Origin: Bacillota bacterium | Lineage (GTDB): Bacteria > Bacillota > Clostridia > Oscillospirales > Acutalibacteraceae | NCBI GenBank assembly: GCA_029007015.1 | Contig: JAQXHB010000067.1 | Location: 1-12,973, forward strand | DNA: 12,973 bases | Reading direction: 5' to 3' | Part shown: positions 1-8,668 of the stretch, one piece after another | Layout: every line of letters starts with the position of its first letter | How positions within the stretch are numbered: the first letter of the stretch is position 1 | Notes under the pieces: generated by a model | What the model saw: only the letters and a program-made list of their open reading frames with translations | Databases searched by the model: none | Told to the model about the DNA's origin: nothing | Made by a program: the position numbers and the translations under genes

Positions 1-13
1 CGGAGAAAACGAA

Positions 14-979
14 ATGAATGTGAATTTTTCTGTGCCGTTAAAGGTGATAATTGATGAATTTTCACTTGAGACTGTCTATCTGCCCGCCGACCCCGCCGAT
101 ATCATGATTAGCAGTGCCGATGTCAACCGACCCGGCCTGCAATTAAGCGGCTTTTATGATTACTACGATGAAAAGCGAATACAGATAATCGGTAAAAACG
201 AGGACAGTTTTGTCACCGGTCTCGGTGAGCAACTGTGCAACGAGCGGCTTGACTGTTTCTTTGCGCATAAGCCGGCGGCAGTAATTGTCACGCGCGGCCT
301 TGATTTGGCCGACAAATGTGTCTGCTTTGCCGAGCGTTACGGCGTGCCACTGTTGCGCACTGCCGATTCGACCTCCAGTTTTTCGGCGTCGCTCATATCT
401 CTGCTCAGCGTCAAACTGGCGCCGCGCATAACCCGTCACGGCGTGCTCGTTGAGGTTTACGGCGAGGGCTTGCTCATGCTCGGTGAGAGCGGAGTAGGCA
501 AGAGCGAGACGGCCATTGAACTTATCAAGCGCGGACATCGCCTTATTGCCGACGATGCGGTTGAAATACGGAGGGTATCCAACCGAACTCTCGTCGGCTC
601 GTCGCCTGAGAACATACGCCATTTTATTGAACTGCGCGGCATCGGCATAATCAATGCGCGGCGTATTTTCGGCGTCGGTGCCGTAAAACTAACCGAAAAA
701 ATTGACATGGTCATCAATCTTGAGCCGTGGGAAGCCGGCAAGGTCTACGACCGCATGGGACTTGAAGGTGAATCGACCGATATACTGGGCTTGAGCGTTC
801 CGTCGGTCACCATTCCGGTCAAACCGGGACGAAATTTGGCAGTCATCATCGAGGTGGCCGCAATGAATAACCGACAGAAAAAGATGGGATATAACGCCGC
901 CAAAGACCTGCTTAAGCGCCTCGGCATGGACGACGGTAACGATGATACACCGCCAAACGACAGTGACTGGTACATCTAA
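14..979 (+). CDS. hprK: HPr kinase/phosphorylase
   Basis: Bifunctional cytosolic enzyme that phosphorylates HPr on a regulatory serine (Ser46 in the known family) and also removes that phosphate, controlling carbon catabolite repression. The 321-residue length is normal for the family. The Walker A motif GESGVGKS is at residues 157-164, preceded by the conserved His142 in RHGVLVEV and followed by the acidic pair D180-D181. The HPrK signature ELRGIGIINARRIFG starts at residue 206. The N-terminal half (1-130) is the variable domain. The start is ATG at 14 with GGAG at 2-5. It heads the visible part of an operon; murB begins 17 bases after its stop. No HPr (ptsH) or crh gene is in the window, so its substrate is encoded elsewhere. 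Identification is firm; the upstream end of the operon lies outside the window. Confidence 0.97.
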   Translation: MNVNFSVPLKVIIDEFSLETVYLPADPADIMISSADVNRPGLQLSGFYDYYDEKRIQIIGKNEDSFVTGLGEQLCNERLDCFFAHKPAAVIVTRGLDLADKCVCFAERYGVPLLRTADSTSSFSASLISLLSVKLAPRITRHGVLVEVYGEGLLMLGESGVGKSETAIELIKRGHRLIADDAVEIRRVSNRTLVGSSPENIRHFIELRGIGIINARRIFGVGAVKLTEKIDMVINLEPWEAGKVYDRMGLEGESTDILGLSVPSVTIPVKPGRNLAVIIEVAAMNNRQKKMGYNAAKDLLKRLGMDDGNDDTPPNDSDWYI

Positions 980-996
980 ATTTAGAGGTAGATTTT

Positions 997-1911
997 ATGC
1001 TTGACTATTCGCAACTACTCAAAACAGCCGATGAGATTGGCTGCACATATACCCTTGATGAGCCGATGAGCAATCACACCACCTTTCACATCGGCGGCCC
1101 TGCCGATGTGTTCATCACCCCCGGCAATAAGCAGGCGCTGGCGCAGATTTTCGCGCTGTGCAATCAACTGGGTCTGCCGACAACGGTTATCGGCAACGGC
1201 TCCAATATGCTCGTCAGTGACAAGGGGATACGCGGCGTGGTTATTTCGACTGTCGGCGCGCTAAGCGATATAGAGTTGGTCGGTGCGTGCGATATTGTCT
1301 GCGGTGCAGGAGTAAAACTCTCGCGCCTGTGTAGTTTTGCGCTGGAACATTCTCTGGGTGGCATGGAGTTTGCGTGGGGCATACCGGGTACAGCCGGCGG
1401 CGCCGCTTACATGAACGCGGGAGCATACGACGGCGAGATTAGTCAAGTTATCACCGAGTGCGAGCACATCATGCCCGATGGAGAGATTGTAACACTGCCG
1501 GTCGATGAAATGGGATTAGGCTACCGCACAAGCGTTTACAGCGGCAACGGCTGCCTGATTACCGCGGTGCGTGTTCGCCTGCACCCCGACTTGCAGGAAC
1601 TTATTCGCGAGAAAATGGATGATTTAATGAATCGTCGCCGTTCAAAACAACCGCTCGAGTTGCCGAGCGCCGGCAGTGTATTTAAACGGCCGCAGGGCAA
1701 TTTTGCCGGCACAATGATTGAACAGTGCGGGCTGAAAGGTTATACCGTCGGCGGTGCTCAGGTCAGCGAAAAACACGCAGGTTTTATCGTCAATATCGGT
1801 GATGCGACCTGTTTTGATGTTCAGCGCCTTATCGAGCATATTCAAAGTGAAGTTTACATGCGATTCAGTGTCAAACTGGAATGTGAGATTAAAATCATAG
1901 GTGAAAAGTAA
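997..1911 (+). CDS. murB: UDP-N-acetylmuramate dehydrogenase (UDP-N-acetylenolpyruvoylglucosamine reductase), type II
   Basis: FAD-dependent, NADPH-using enzyme that reduces the enolpyruvyl group of UDP-GlcNAc-enolpyruvate to give UDP-MurNAc, the second committed step of peptidoglycan precursor synthesis in the cytosol. The FAD-binding segments are visible: TTFHIGGPAD near residue 28, GNGSNMLVSD near residue 67, and GIPGTAGGAAYMNAGAY near residue 128. The catalytic-type Arg is in YRTSVYSG (R177), the proton-donor Ser in SAGSVFKRP (S227), and a late Glu (about E297) fits the third active-site residue. At 304 residues it matches the shorter type II enzymes. The ATG start has AGAGGT at 984-989, 7 bases upstream. 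The stop overlaps the rapZ start by one base (TAATG), which implies translational coupling. Confidence 0.96.
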   Translation: MLDYSQLLKTADEIGCTYTLDEPMSNHTTFHIGGPADVFITPGNKQALAQIFALCNQLGLPTTVIGNGSNMLVSDKGIRGVVISTVGALSDIELVGACDIVCGAGVKLSRLCSFALEHSLGGMEFAWGIPGTAGGAAYMNAGAYDGEISQVITECEHIMPDGEIVTLPVDEMGLGYRTSVYSGNGCLITAVRVRLHPDLQELIREKMDDLMNRRRSKQPLELPSAGSVFKRPQGNFAGTMIEQCGLKGYTVGGAQVSEKHAGFIVNIGDATCFDVQRLIEHIQSEVYMRFSVKLECEIKIIGEK

Positions 1912-2780
1912 TGAATCTGTATCTGGTCACGGGTCTTGCCGGCTCAGGCAAATCACAACTCATCAATACGCTGGAGGACTGCGGCTTTTACTGCGTCGAT
2001 AATGTTCCTGCCGGACTTTTGTATAAGTTTGTTACGCTCATCTGCCATTCACTGAGCGCTCAACGCGATGTTGCCATTGTGTCCGATTCGCGCAGCGGAT
2101 TGGTGTCAGACGACTTTTTGCGCGCTGTTAACGAACTGAAAAAAGACGGCATAAAGTTCTCTGTCATCTTCCTCGACGCATCAGGAGATGTGCTCCAGAG
2201 CCGGTTTAAGGAGACACGCCGCAAGCATCCGCTGATTGATGACGCTGACGGCATTTTGCCTGTCGCCATCGAACTGGAGCGCGAGCACATGTCGGGTATC
2301 AAAAATATTGCTGACTATGTCATCGACACGACCGATACAACTCCGTCATCACTAAGGCGTCAGGTTATATCCATGTTCGGCAGTGACTCGCAGAAAAATA
2401 TGAATGTGGTCTGTATGTCATTTGGTACAAAGTACGGCGGCGTCGCATATGCCGATTTGCTCTTTGATGTGCGCTGTCTGCCAAATCCCTATTATATACC
2501 GGAACTCAAGCAACACACAGGATTAGAGAGTTGCGTCAGCGACTATGTTATGAGTTCGCCCGAGGCAGTTAAATTGCGGGACAAACTGTTTGACCTCATT
2601 GATATGTTACTGCCCCTTTATCAGCGCGAGGGCAAGACACAAATTGTAATCGGCTTTGCCTGTACGGGCGGTCAGCACCGCTCGGTCACATTTGCAGAGG
2701 CAATGGGCAAGCATGTAGCCGATTTGGGCTATCCGGTGGTCATCAACCACCGCGACATTGACCGCAAATCAAAAAAGTAG
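1911..2780 (+). CDS. rapZ: RNase adapter / nucleotide-binding protein RapZ (YvcJ family)
   Basis: P-loop nucleotide-binding protein. In E. coli the family member RapZ delivers the GlmZ small RNA to RNase E to tune glucosamine-6-phosphate synthase; in B. subtilis YvcJ hydrolyses nucleotides and has a less clear role, so the exact job here is open. The Walker A motif GLAGSGKS is at residues 8-15, followed by CVDNVPAGLL typical of the family. The C-terminal domain carries FACTGGQHRSVTFAE and ends in NHRDIDRKSKK, a basic tail like that used for RNA binding in RapZ. The 289-residue length is normal. Translation is coupled to murB by a one-base overlap, with AGGTG at 1899-1903 as ribosome binding site. 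Its position beside murB and whiA is conserved across Firmicutes. Unlike the usual order, no yvcK gene follows. Confidence 0.94.
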   Translation: MNLYLVTGLAGSGKSQLINTLEDCGFYCVDNVPAGLLYKFVTLICHSLSAQRDVAIVSDSRSGLVSDDFLRAVNELKKDGIKFSVIFLDASGDVLQSRFKETRRKHPLIDDADGILPVAIELEREHMSGIKNIADYVIDTTDTTPSSLRRQVISMFGSDSQKNMNVVCMSFGTKYGGVAYADLLFDVRCLPNPYYIPELKQHTGLESCVSDYVMSSPEAVKLRDKLFDLIDMLLPLYQREGKTQIVIGFACTGGQHRSVTFAEAMGKHVADLGYPVVINHRDIDRKSKK

Positions 2781-2789
2781 GAATGTAAA

Positions 2790-3656
2790 ATGTCCTTTTG
2801 TTATGATGTAAAAAGCGAAATATGTTCAAAAAAACTGGGTAAGCACTGCTGTGAGCACGCTGAGTTGCTCGGCATGCTGATGTATGCTCATCACTTTGGC
2901 GCCGACGGATGCACCTTTCAAACCGAGCACAGAGAGGTCTGTGAGCGGTTTGAAAGGCTGTGCCGACACTGCCTCAAGTGTGAACCGAAGGTGGAATTAC
3001 TGCGGGGCAGTTTGCTGACTGCCGAACTTGACGCCGATATATGCGCAAAAGTTGTTGATAGATACGCTTGCGATAGGTCTATTCCGGCTCAGGCAGTCGA
3101 TAAAGAGTGCTGTGCGGCGTCGTTTGTACGCGGCGCATTTCTCTGCTGCGGCACGCTGGTCGACCCGAACAAATACTACCACCTTGAATTAGTGTGCGAA
3201 CAGCGCACCGCCGCCAATTGGCTGTATGCGTTGCTTGTCAGCCTCGGTTTTACACCGAAAATGTCCGAGCGTGACGGCGTCTCGGTGGTCTATTTCAAGG
3301 ACAGCGAACAAATTGAGGACCTGCTGACTTTTGTAGGTGCGGCCAATTCGTCGCTGGAGGTTATGAACATCAAGGTATATAAAGATGTCCGCAATCGCGT
3401 TAACCGCAAGGCCAATTTTGAAGATGCCAATTACTTTAAGACATACACGGCCTCCAACCGCCAGTGTCAGGCTATAGAACGGCTTATTCAGGCCGGTGCT
3501 CTGAGCGGCCTGTCAAACGAACTGCAACTGGCGGCACGCGCCCGCATGGAGCGGCCGGATGCCACATTGGCCGAGTTGGCCGATGACTGCGGCTGCAGTC
3601 GCTCGGGGCTCAATCACCGACTGCAAAAACTGATTGATTTATCTGAACAACTGTAA
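2790..3656 (+). CDS. whiA: WhiA family DNA-binding regulator, cysteine-rich N-terminal half
   Basis: WhiA combines a LAGLIDADG endonuclease-like fold without nuclease activity with a C-terminal helix-turn-helix. It is a sporulation regulator in Streptomyces and affects chromosome segregation and cell division in B. subtilis. Family hallmarks seen here are the MSF N-terminus, the KHCCEHAEL pair of cysteines, CCAASFVRGAFLCCG near residue 107, VRNRVNRKANFEDAN, and an HTH in TLAELADDCGCSRSGLNHRL near residues 256-275. At 288 residues it is slightly shorter than the roughly 315-residue B. subtilis protein. It is unusually rich in cysteine: 16 of its 19 cysteines lie in the first 136 residues, including CRHCLKC at 58-64. 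The ATG has AGGA at 2779-2782. dnaE starts 19 bases downstream, so both are probably on one transcript. Confidence 0.94.
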   Translation: MSFCYDVKSEICSKKLGKHCCEHAELLGMLMYAHHFGADGCTFQTEHREVCERFERLCRHCLKCEPKVELLRGSLLTAELDADICAKVVDRYACDRSIPAQAVDKECCAASFVRGAFLCCGTLVDPNKYYHLELVCEQRTAANWLYALLVSLGFTPKMSERDGVSVVYFKDSEQIEDLLTFVGAANSSLEVMNIKVYKDVRNRVNRKANFEDANYFKTYTASNRQCQAIERLIQAGALSGLSNELQLAARARMERPDATLAELADDCGCSRSGLNHRLQKLIDLSEQL

Positions 3657-3660
3657 TAAT

Positions 3661-3670
3661 AAGGGGGTGA
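3661..3670 (+). promoter_or_regulatory. Ribosome binding site that sets the dnaE start
   Basis: The purine-rich stretch AAGGGGGTGA lies 5 bases before GTG at 3676. An in-frame ATG exists at 3634, but it lies inside the end of whiA and has no good ribosome binding site. The residues it would add (MIYLNNCNNKGVST) do not resemble a DnaE N-terminus. The GTG at 3667 falls within the Shine-Dalgarno sequence itself. Confidence 0.8.
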
Positions 3671-3675
3671 GCACC

Positions 3676-6600
3676 GTGAGTTTTGTTCATCTGCATGTGC
3701 ACAGTGAATATAGCCTGCTTGACGGTGCTTGCCGTATCAAGCAACTTGTTTCTGCCGCAGAGTCAATGGGGCAGACGGCTGTTGCAATTACTGACCACGG
3801 CGTTATGTACGGCGCGGTCGATTTTTATAATGAGGCGCTGGCACGCGGGATAAAACCGATTATAGGCTGTGAGGTTTATGTTGCGCCGCGAACACGGTTT
3901 GACAAGGTGCATTTGATTGACAGTGAACTGTCGCATCTGGTGCTGCTTTGCCGCGATAATGACGGCTATCAGAACCTGATAAAACTGGTCTCGAGCTCAT
4001 TTACCGACGGATTTTACCGCAAGCCGCGTGTCGATACCGAACTGCTCCGCCGTTATTCAGGAGGACTAATTGCAATGTCTGCCTGCCTTGCCGGTGCAAT
4101 TCCGCGCGCACTGACGGCCGGCGACTACGAGGGCGCCAAACGCATCGCTGTCGAGTACGATGAGATTTTCGGTCACGGCAATTTTTACATCGAACTTCAG
4201 AACCACGGCATACCCGAGCAGGTGCGTATTCTGCCGCAACTCATCCGCCTCTCGCGCGAGACAGGGATACCGCTGGTTGCCACCAACGACGCACACTATG
4301 TCAGCCGCTCAGACGCGCTCATGCAAAAGGTGCTTGTGTGTATTCAAACCAACCACACTGTTGACGAGCCCAATCCGCTTCAGTTTCCGAATGATGAATT
4401 TTATCTCAAGAGTGAAGATGAGATGCGCGCTCTATTTTCATCTGTGCCGGATGCCATCGACAACACAGCAAAAATTGCCGAGAGATGCAATGTCACATTT
4501 GAATTTGGCAACATCAAACTGCCTCTTTTCGACATTGGAGAGCGCGACCATGTGGCGTATTTCCGCGATATGTGCTATAAAGGGCTTCACCGCCTATACG
4601 GTGATAATCCCGATAGGTCGGTTGTCGACCGACTGGAGTACGAACTGAGCGTCATCGTCCAAATGGGCTACACCGACTACTACCTTATCGTGCAGGATTT
4701 TGTAAATTTTGCAAGGTCAAAAGGCATACCGGTAGGCCCTGGCAGAGGGTCGGGCGCCGGCAGTTTGGCGGCCTATTGCGTAGGCATTACCGGAATAGAC
4801 CCGATTAAGCACGCCCTTGTATTCGAGCGGTTTTTAAATCCCGAGCGAGTCAGCATGCCTGACTTTGACATCGACTTTTGCTATGTCCGCCGTCAGGAGG
4901 TCATCGACTATGTCATTGACAAATACGGCGCTGACCATGTCGCTCAGATAATTACATTCGGCACCATGGCGGCCAAGGCGGCTGTTCGTGATGTTGGACG
5001 CGCAATGGGTATGTCATACAGTTCGGTTGACAGAGTGGCAAAACTCATTCCAAGTGAAATCGGGGTCAGCATTGACCGCGCGCTTGATGAGGTTGGCGAA
5101 CTAAGAAGCATGTATGACCAGGATGTGCAGGTGCGCGAACTGGTTGATATGGCGCGCAAAGTCGAGGGTATGCCGCGTCACGCTTCAAAGCACGCCGCCG
5201 GCGTGGTCATTACGCGCGATACGGTCGATAGTTATGTGCCCCTTGCGCTGAGCGACGATGCCGTGGTCACGCAGTACACCATGACGACCCTTGAACGGCT
5301 CGGTCTGCTCAAAATGGATTTTTTGGGACTGAGAAACCTGACCGTCATCGACGACGCGATAAAAATGATTGTTCGCAGAGAGCCTGATTTTGATATTGAG
5401 GCGATACCGCTTGATGACCGTGCTGTGTTCAGCATGTTTTCCGCAGGCAAGACCGACGGCGTGTTTCAGTTTGAGTCAGCCGGCATGAAAAGTGTGTTGA
5501 CACGCCTTAAGCCGGAGCGCATTGAGGATTTGATAGCGGTGCTCTCCCTCTACCGACCCGGCCCGATGGACTCAATTCCACGGTACATTGCCAACCGTCA
5601 CGACCCAGACCATATCAAGTACGACACACCTCTGCTCAAGCCGATTCTGGATGTTACCTACGGCTGTCTTATTTATCAGGAGCAGGTCATGCAGGTGTTT
5701 CGTGAACTGGCCGGTTATTCGTACGGCCGCGCGGATATAGTTCGCCGTGCAATGTCCAAGAAAAAGCACGATGTTATGGAGCGTGAGCGTAATTCGTTCA
5801 TCTATGGCGACAGCGAGTGCGACGGCGCAGTCAAGCGCGGCGTGCCCGAGGCGGTTGCAAGTAAGATTTTTGATGATATGACCGCTTTTGCTTCATATGC
5901 TTTTAATAAGTCTCATGCCGCGGCTTACTCATATGTCGCCTACCGCACTGCTTACCTTAAGTGCCACTATCGGTGCGAATACATGGCGGCACTGCTGACC
6001 AGCGTGCTTGATAATACCGATAAGGTGACGAAATACATTGCTGAGTGCCGCTCGCTGAGCGTGCCGGTTTTGCCGCCGCATATCAACGAGAGTGAAAAGC
6101 AGTTTACTGCCATAAACGGAAAAATTCGTTTCGGCTTGCTGGCGGTTAAAAATCTCGGTGCGGTGCTTATCGACCGACTGATTGATGAGCGTGAGCGCAA
6201 CGGCCGGTTTACCGATTTGTATGACTTTTGCAATAGAATGTACGGCCGCGACCTTAACCGACGGTCGCTCGAGTGCCTCATCAAATGCGGCGCATTGGAT
6301 GGCCTCGGCCAAAACCGACGGGCGATGTTTGAGTCGGTTGAGCCGATTTTGGCATCTATCGAGAGTGACAAGCGGCAGAATGTCAGCGGTCAAATCGGTC
6401 TGTTTGATTTGGACGGCGAGGACAGTCACGCTTTTGAGTACCCGCATGTCAGCGAATACGACGGCAATGTCCTGCTGACTATGGAGCGCGAGGTCATGGG
6501 CATGTATATGTCCGGACACCCGATGGAGCGGTATTCTGCGGCGTACGAGAACGGCAAATTTGCCAAATCCTGCGATATTGCTCTTGCCGGTGAAGGCGGC

Positions 6601-7107
6601 GATTACGCCGACGGCGACTTGGTTCAGGCGCTTGTGCAAATAACCTCGCTTAAAACTAAATCGACCAAATCAGGGCAGATGATGGCATTTGCTGTGGGCG
6701 AGGATATCTACGGCAGTGTCAACATGACAATCTTTCCGAAGGTGTACGCGCGCCTTTCACATATGCTTGTGCCTGACCGCGCCGTGGCCGTTTCTGGCAC
6801 ATTGTCGGTGCGCGATGAAAAAGGCGCCGAACTACTCGTAAACGATGTTAAATCGGCCGATATCGCAGTCGATGCGCGGTACGGCGCTAAACTGTATATC
6901 CGCGTGCCGAGCATTGACAGTCAACTGTTCATCAGCGCCATGAGCATTTGCGCCGAAAGCAGGGGAGACACACCGCTGATTGTTGTGTTGCAGTCCGACG
7001 GCAAAAAACTGATGGCGCCGCGCAGTAAGTTTGTCAGCGTAAAAAACGGACTTATTGACCGACTGGCAGATTTGCTTGGAAACGAAAATGTAAAACTGCA
7101 TAAATAA
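3676..7107 (+). CDS. dnaE: DNA polymerase III subunit alpha (DnaE)
   Basis: Family C replicative polymerase that extends DNA 5' to 3' within the replisome. In Firmicutes DnaE works beside PolC; the PolC partner is not in this window. I start it at GTG 3676, giving 1143 residues, close to the family norm. Domains in order are a PHP domain (FVHLHVHSEYSLLDG from residue 3, ITDHG near 40), then the palm with PDFDIDF, where D396 and D398 match the E. coli catalytic pair D401/D403. The third catalytic Asp is D548 in KMDFLGLRNL. The beta-binding/helix-hairpin-helix region includes GALDGLGQNRR near 870 and is followed by EVMGMYMSGHPMERY. An OB-fold-like segment at about 980-1035 and a C-terminal tail complete the protein. 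No frameshift or missing motif was seen. No hairpin terminator follows. Confidence 0.97.
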   Translation: MSFVHLHVHSEYSLLDGACRIKQLVSAAESMGQTAVAITDHGVMYGAVDFYNEALARGIKPIIGCEVYVAPRTRFDKVHLIDSELSHLVLLCRDNDGYQNLIKLVSSSFTDGFYRKPRVDTELLRRYSGGLIAMSACLAGAIPRALTAGDYEGAKRIAVEYDEIFGHGNFYIELQNHGIPEQVRILPQLIRLSRETGIPLVATNDAHYVSRSDALMQKVLVCIQTNHTVDEPNPLQFPNDEFYLKSEDEMRALFSSVPDAIDNTAKIAERCNVTFEFGNIKLPLFDIGERDHVAYFRDMCYKGLHRLYGDNPDRSVVDRLEYELSVIVQMGYTDYYLIVQDFVNFARSKGIPVGPGRGSGAGSLAAYCVGITGIDPIKHALVFERFLNPERVSMPDFDIDFCYVRRQEVIDYVIDKYGADHVAQIITFGTMAAKAAVRDVGRAMGMSYSSVDRVAKLIPSEIGVSIDRALDEVGELRSMYDQDVQVRELVDMARKVEGMPRHASKHAAGVVITRDTVDSYVPLALSDDAVVTQYTMTTLERLGLLKMDFLGLRNLTVIDDAIKMIVRREPDFDIEAIPLDDRAVFSMFSAGKTDGVFQFESAGMKSVLTRLKPERIEDLIAVLSLYRPGPMDSIPRYIANRHDPDHIKYDTPLLKPILDVTYGCLIYQEQVMQVFRELAGYSYGRADIVRRAMSKKKHDVMERERNSFIYGDSECDGAVKRGVPEAVASKIFDDMTAFASYAFNKSHAAAYSYVAYRTAYLKCHYRCEYMAALLTSVLDNTDKVTKYIAECRSLSVPVLPPHINESEKQFTAINGKIRFGLLAVKNLGAVLIDRLIDERERNGRFTDLYDFCNRMYGRDLNRRSLECLIKCGALDGLGQNRRAMFESVEPILASIESDKRQNVSGQIGLFDLDGEDSHAFEYPHVSEYDGNVLLTMEREVMGMYMSGHPMERYSAAYENGKFAKSCDIALAGEGGDYADGDLVQALVQITSLKTKSTKSGQMMAFAVGEDIYGSVNMTIFPKVYARLSHMLVPDRAVAVSGTLSVRDEKGAELLVNDVKSADIAVDARYGAKLYIRVPSIDSQLFISAMSICAESRGDTPLIVVLQSDGKKLMAPRSKFVSVKNGLIDRLADLLGNENVKLHK

Positions 7108-7140
7108 AGCAAAATTATACAGCAAATAATAAAAAATGAC

Positions 7141-7168
7141 TTGACACTTGATTGTTTTGTTGTATTAT
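7141..7168 (+). promoter_or_regulatory. Sigma-A type promoter for pfkA
   Basis: TTGACA at 7141-7146 and TATTAT at 7163-7168 are separated by 16 bases, in the 98-base AT-rich gap after dnaE. An overlapping ATTATA at 7164 would give a 17-base spacer. Because dnaE has no visible terminator, pfkA may also be reached by read-through from the upstream operon. Confidence 0.75.
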
Positions 7169-7205
7169 ATAAAATGAGTTAATTTAATATTTAAGGTGAT
7201 TTATT

Positions 7206-8174
7206 ATGTCAATGAAAACAATTGGAGTTCTTACAAGCGGCGGCGACGCTCCGGGCATGAATGCCGCAATTCGCGCCGTAGTTCGTACCGGCCTTGCCAG
7301 AGGGATGCGCGTAATGGGCATTCGCCGCGGATATACCGGTCTTATCGAGGATGATATCGTTGAGATGAATCTGCGCAGTGTGTCTGATATTATTCACCGC
7401 GGAGGTACTGTTCTTTATACCGCCCGTTGCCCCGAGTTCAAAACCGAGGAGGGCATAAACCGCGCGATTGAAGTGTGCCGTAAGCACGGCATTGAGGGCG
7501 TTGTAGTTATAGGCGGCGACGGCTCCTACCGCGGCGCACGCGATTTGTCCCTGCACGGCATTCCGTGTATCGGTCTGCCGGGCACCATCGACAACGATAT
7601 CTCATCGACCGAATATACCATCGGTTTCGATACCGCCATCAACACCGCCATGGAGATGGTCGACCGTCTGCGCGATACAACTCAATCGCACGCAAGATGC
7701 AGTATTGTCGAGGTTATGGGACGCAGAGCAGGATTTATGGCTCTCCACACCGGTATTGCTGTCGGCGCAACCGCTATACTCGTGCCCGAGATTCCGTTTG
7801 ACCTTGAGCGTGATGTCATCAGTCGCATACACAAGACCCAAGAATCGGGCAAAAAGCACTTCATTATTGTCGTTGCCGAGGGCGTCGGTCATGTTGATGA
7901 AATGGCCAAGCAGATTGAGTCCATCTGCGGCATCGAGAGCCGTGCGACCATTCTCGGCCATGTTCAGCGCGGCGGCTCACCGTCGGTTCGCGACCGCGTA
8001 AATGCCAGCGCCATGGGAAACAAGGCGGTTGAATTGCTTGAAAACGGCATCGGTAACCGCGTCGTCTGCTTGGTTGATAACAAGATTGTTGATAAAGATA
8101 TTTATGAGGCTCTGTCTGAGCACAAGGATTATGAGTTTGCTCTGCACAAAATCGCAGAAGAAATCTCAATTTGA
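7206..8174 (+). CDS. pfkA: ATP-dependent 6-phosphofructokinase
   Basis: Commits fructose-6-phosphate to glycolysis by ATP-dependent phosphorylation to fructose-1,6-bisphosphate; cytosolic and tetrameric in the well-known bacterial family. The 322-residue length matches the B. stearothermophilus and E. coli enzymes. Visible motifs are TSGGDAPGMNAAIRA at residues 10-24, GGDGSYRGA from 103, PGTIDND from 125 with catalytic base D129, SIVEVMGRRAGFMAL, and GHVQRGGSPS. Gly at positions 106 and 126 (E. coli 104 and 124) is the pattern of ATP-using enzymes; pyrophosphate-using relatives have Asp and Lys there. AAGGTGA at 7193-7199 lies 6 bases before the first ATG, which favours it over the ATG two codons later. 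It has its own promoter and is followed 14 bases later by the deaminase gene. Confidence 0.97.
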   Translation: MSMKTIGVLTSGGDAPGMNAAIRAVVRTGLARGMRVMGIRRGYTGLIEDDIVEMNLRSVSDIIHRGGTVLYTARCPEFKTEEGINRAIEVCRKHGIEGVVVIGGDGSYRGARDLSLHGIPCIGLPGTIDNDISSTEYTIGFDTAINTAMEMVDRLRDTTQSHARCSIVEVMGRRAGFMALHTGIAVGATAILVPEIPFDLERDVISRIHKTQESGKKHFIIVVAEGVGHVDEMAKQIESICGIESRATILGHVQRGGSPSVRDRVNASAMGNKAVELLENGIGNRVVCLVDNKIVDKDIYEALSEHKDYEFALHKIAEEISI

Positions 8175-8188
8175 TCGGTAGTGGCTGT

Positions 8189-8668
8189 ATGAAACGCAGT
8201 GATTACATTTCATGGGAAGAATATTTTATGGGCATTGCCGTGCTCTCGTCCATGCGCAGCAAGGACCCGGGCACGCAGGTTGGTGCCTGCATTGTCAGCC
8301 CCGACAATAAGATAATGTCTGTGGGTTATAACGGCATGCCTATCGGCTGTTCCGATGATGATTATCCGTGGGAGCGTGAGGGCAGCAGCCTTGACACCAA
8401 GTATATGTTTGTCTGCCACGCCGAACTCAATGCGATACTTAACTACAACGGCGGCGACCTTAGAGGGTGCAAGGTTTATACTACCCTTTTCCCGTGCAAT
8501 GAATGCACCAAGGCTATTGTGCAAAAGGGAATTGCCGAGGTTATTTATTTGAGCGACAAATATGCAAAAACCGAGTCAACCATCGCATCAAAGCGCATGC
8601 TCGACTCGGCCGGCGTAAGGTACAGACAGTATAGCGGTCGTGACTGCTCAATCAGTATTGATTTGTAA
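8189..8668 (+). CDS. comEB: dCMP deaminase (zinc-dependent cytidine/deoxycytidylate deaminase family)
   Basis: Converts dCMP to dUMP, feeding thymidylate synthesis. The zinc site is visible: CHAELNAI with H77 and catalytic E79, and PCNEC with C103 and C106. The dCMP-deaminase-type insertion GYNGMPIGCSDDDYPWEREG precedes it and separates this protein from cytidine and guanine deaminases. I start at ATG 8189 (159 residues) because MKRSDYISWEEYFMGIA is the usual N-terminus. The in-frame TTG at 8171 overlaps the pfkA stop and adds six atypical residues. The ribosome binding site is weak (GGTAGTGG), so translation may depend on coupling to pfkA 14 bases upstream. The 3' end overlaps the convergent pseudouridine synthase gene by 17 bases. 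The symbol follows B. subtilis; no competence role is implied. Confidence 0.92.
   Translation: MKRSDYISWEEYFMGIAVLSSMRSKDPGTQVGACIVSPDNKIMSVGYNGMPIGCSDDDYPWEREGSSLDTKYMFVCHAELNAILNYNGGDLRGCKVYTTLFPCNECTKAIVQKGIAEVIYLSDKYAKTESTIASKRMLDSAGVRYRQYSGRDCSISIDL

Noticed and set aside
5929..6639. A 236-codon open frame on the minus strand inside dnaE
   Set aside because: It lies wholly antisense to a well-conserved DnaE coding region, shows no recognisable domain, and is one of many antisense open frames produced by codon bias here (also 143-622 and 8844-9362).
8171..8188. TTG at 8171 as start of the dCMP deaminase
   Set aside because: It overlaps the pfkA stop and adds six residues not typical of the family. 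ATG 8189 gives the standard N-terminus.
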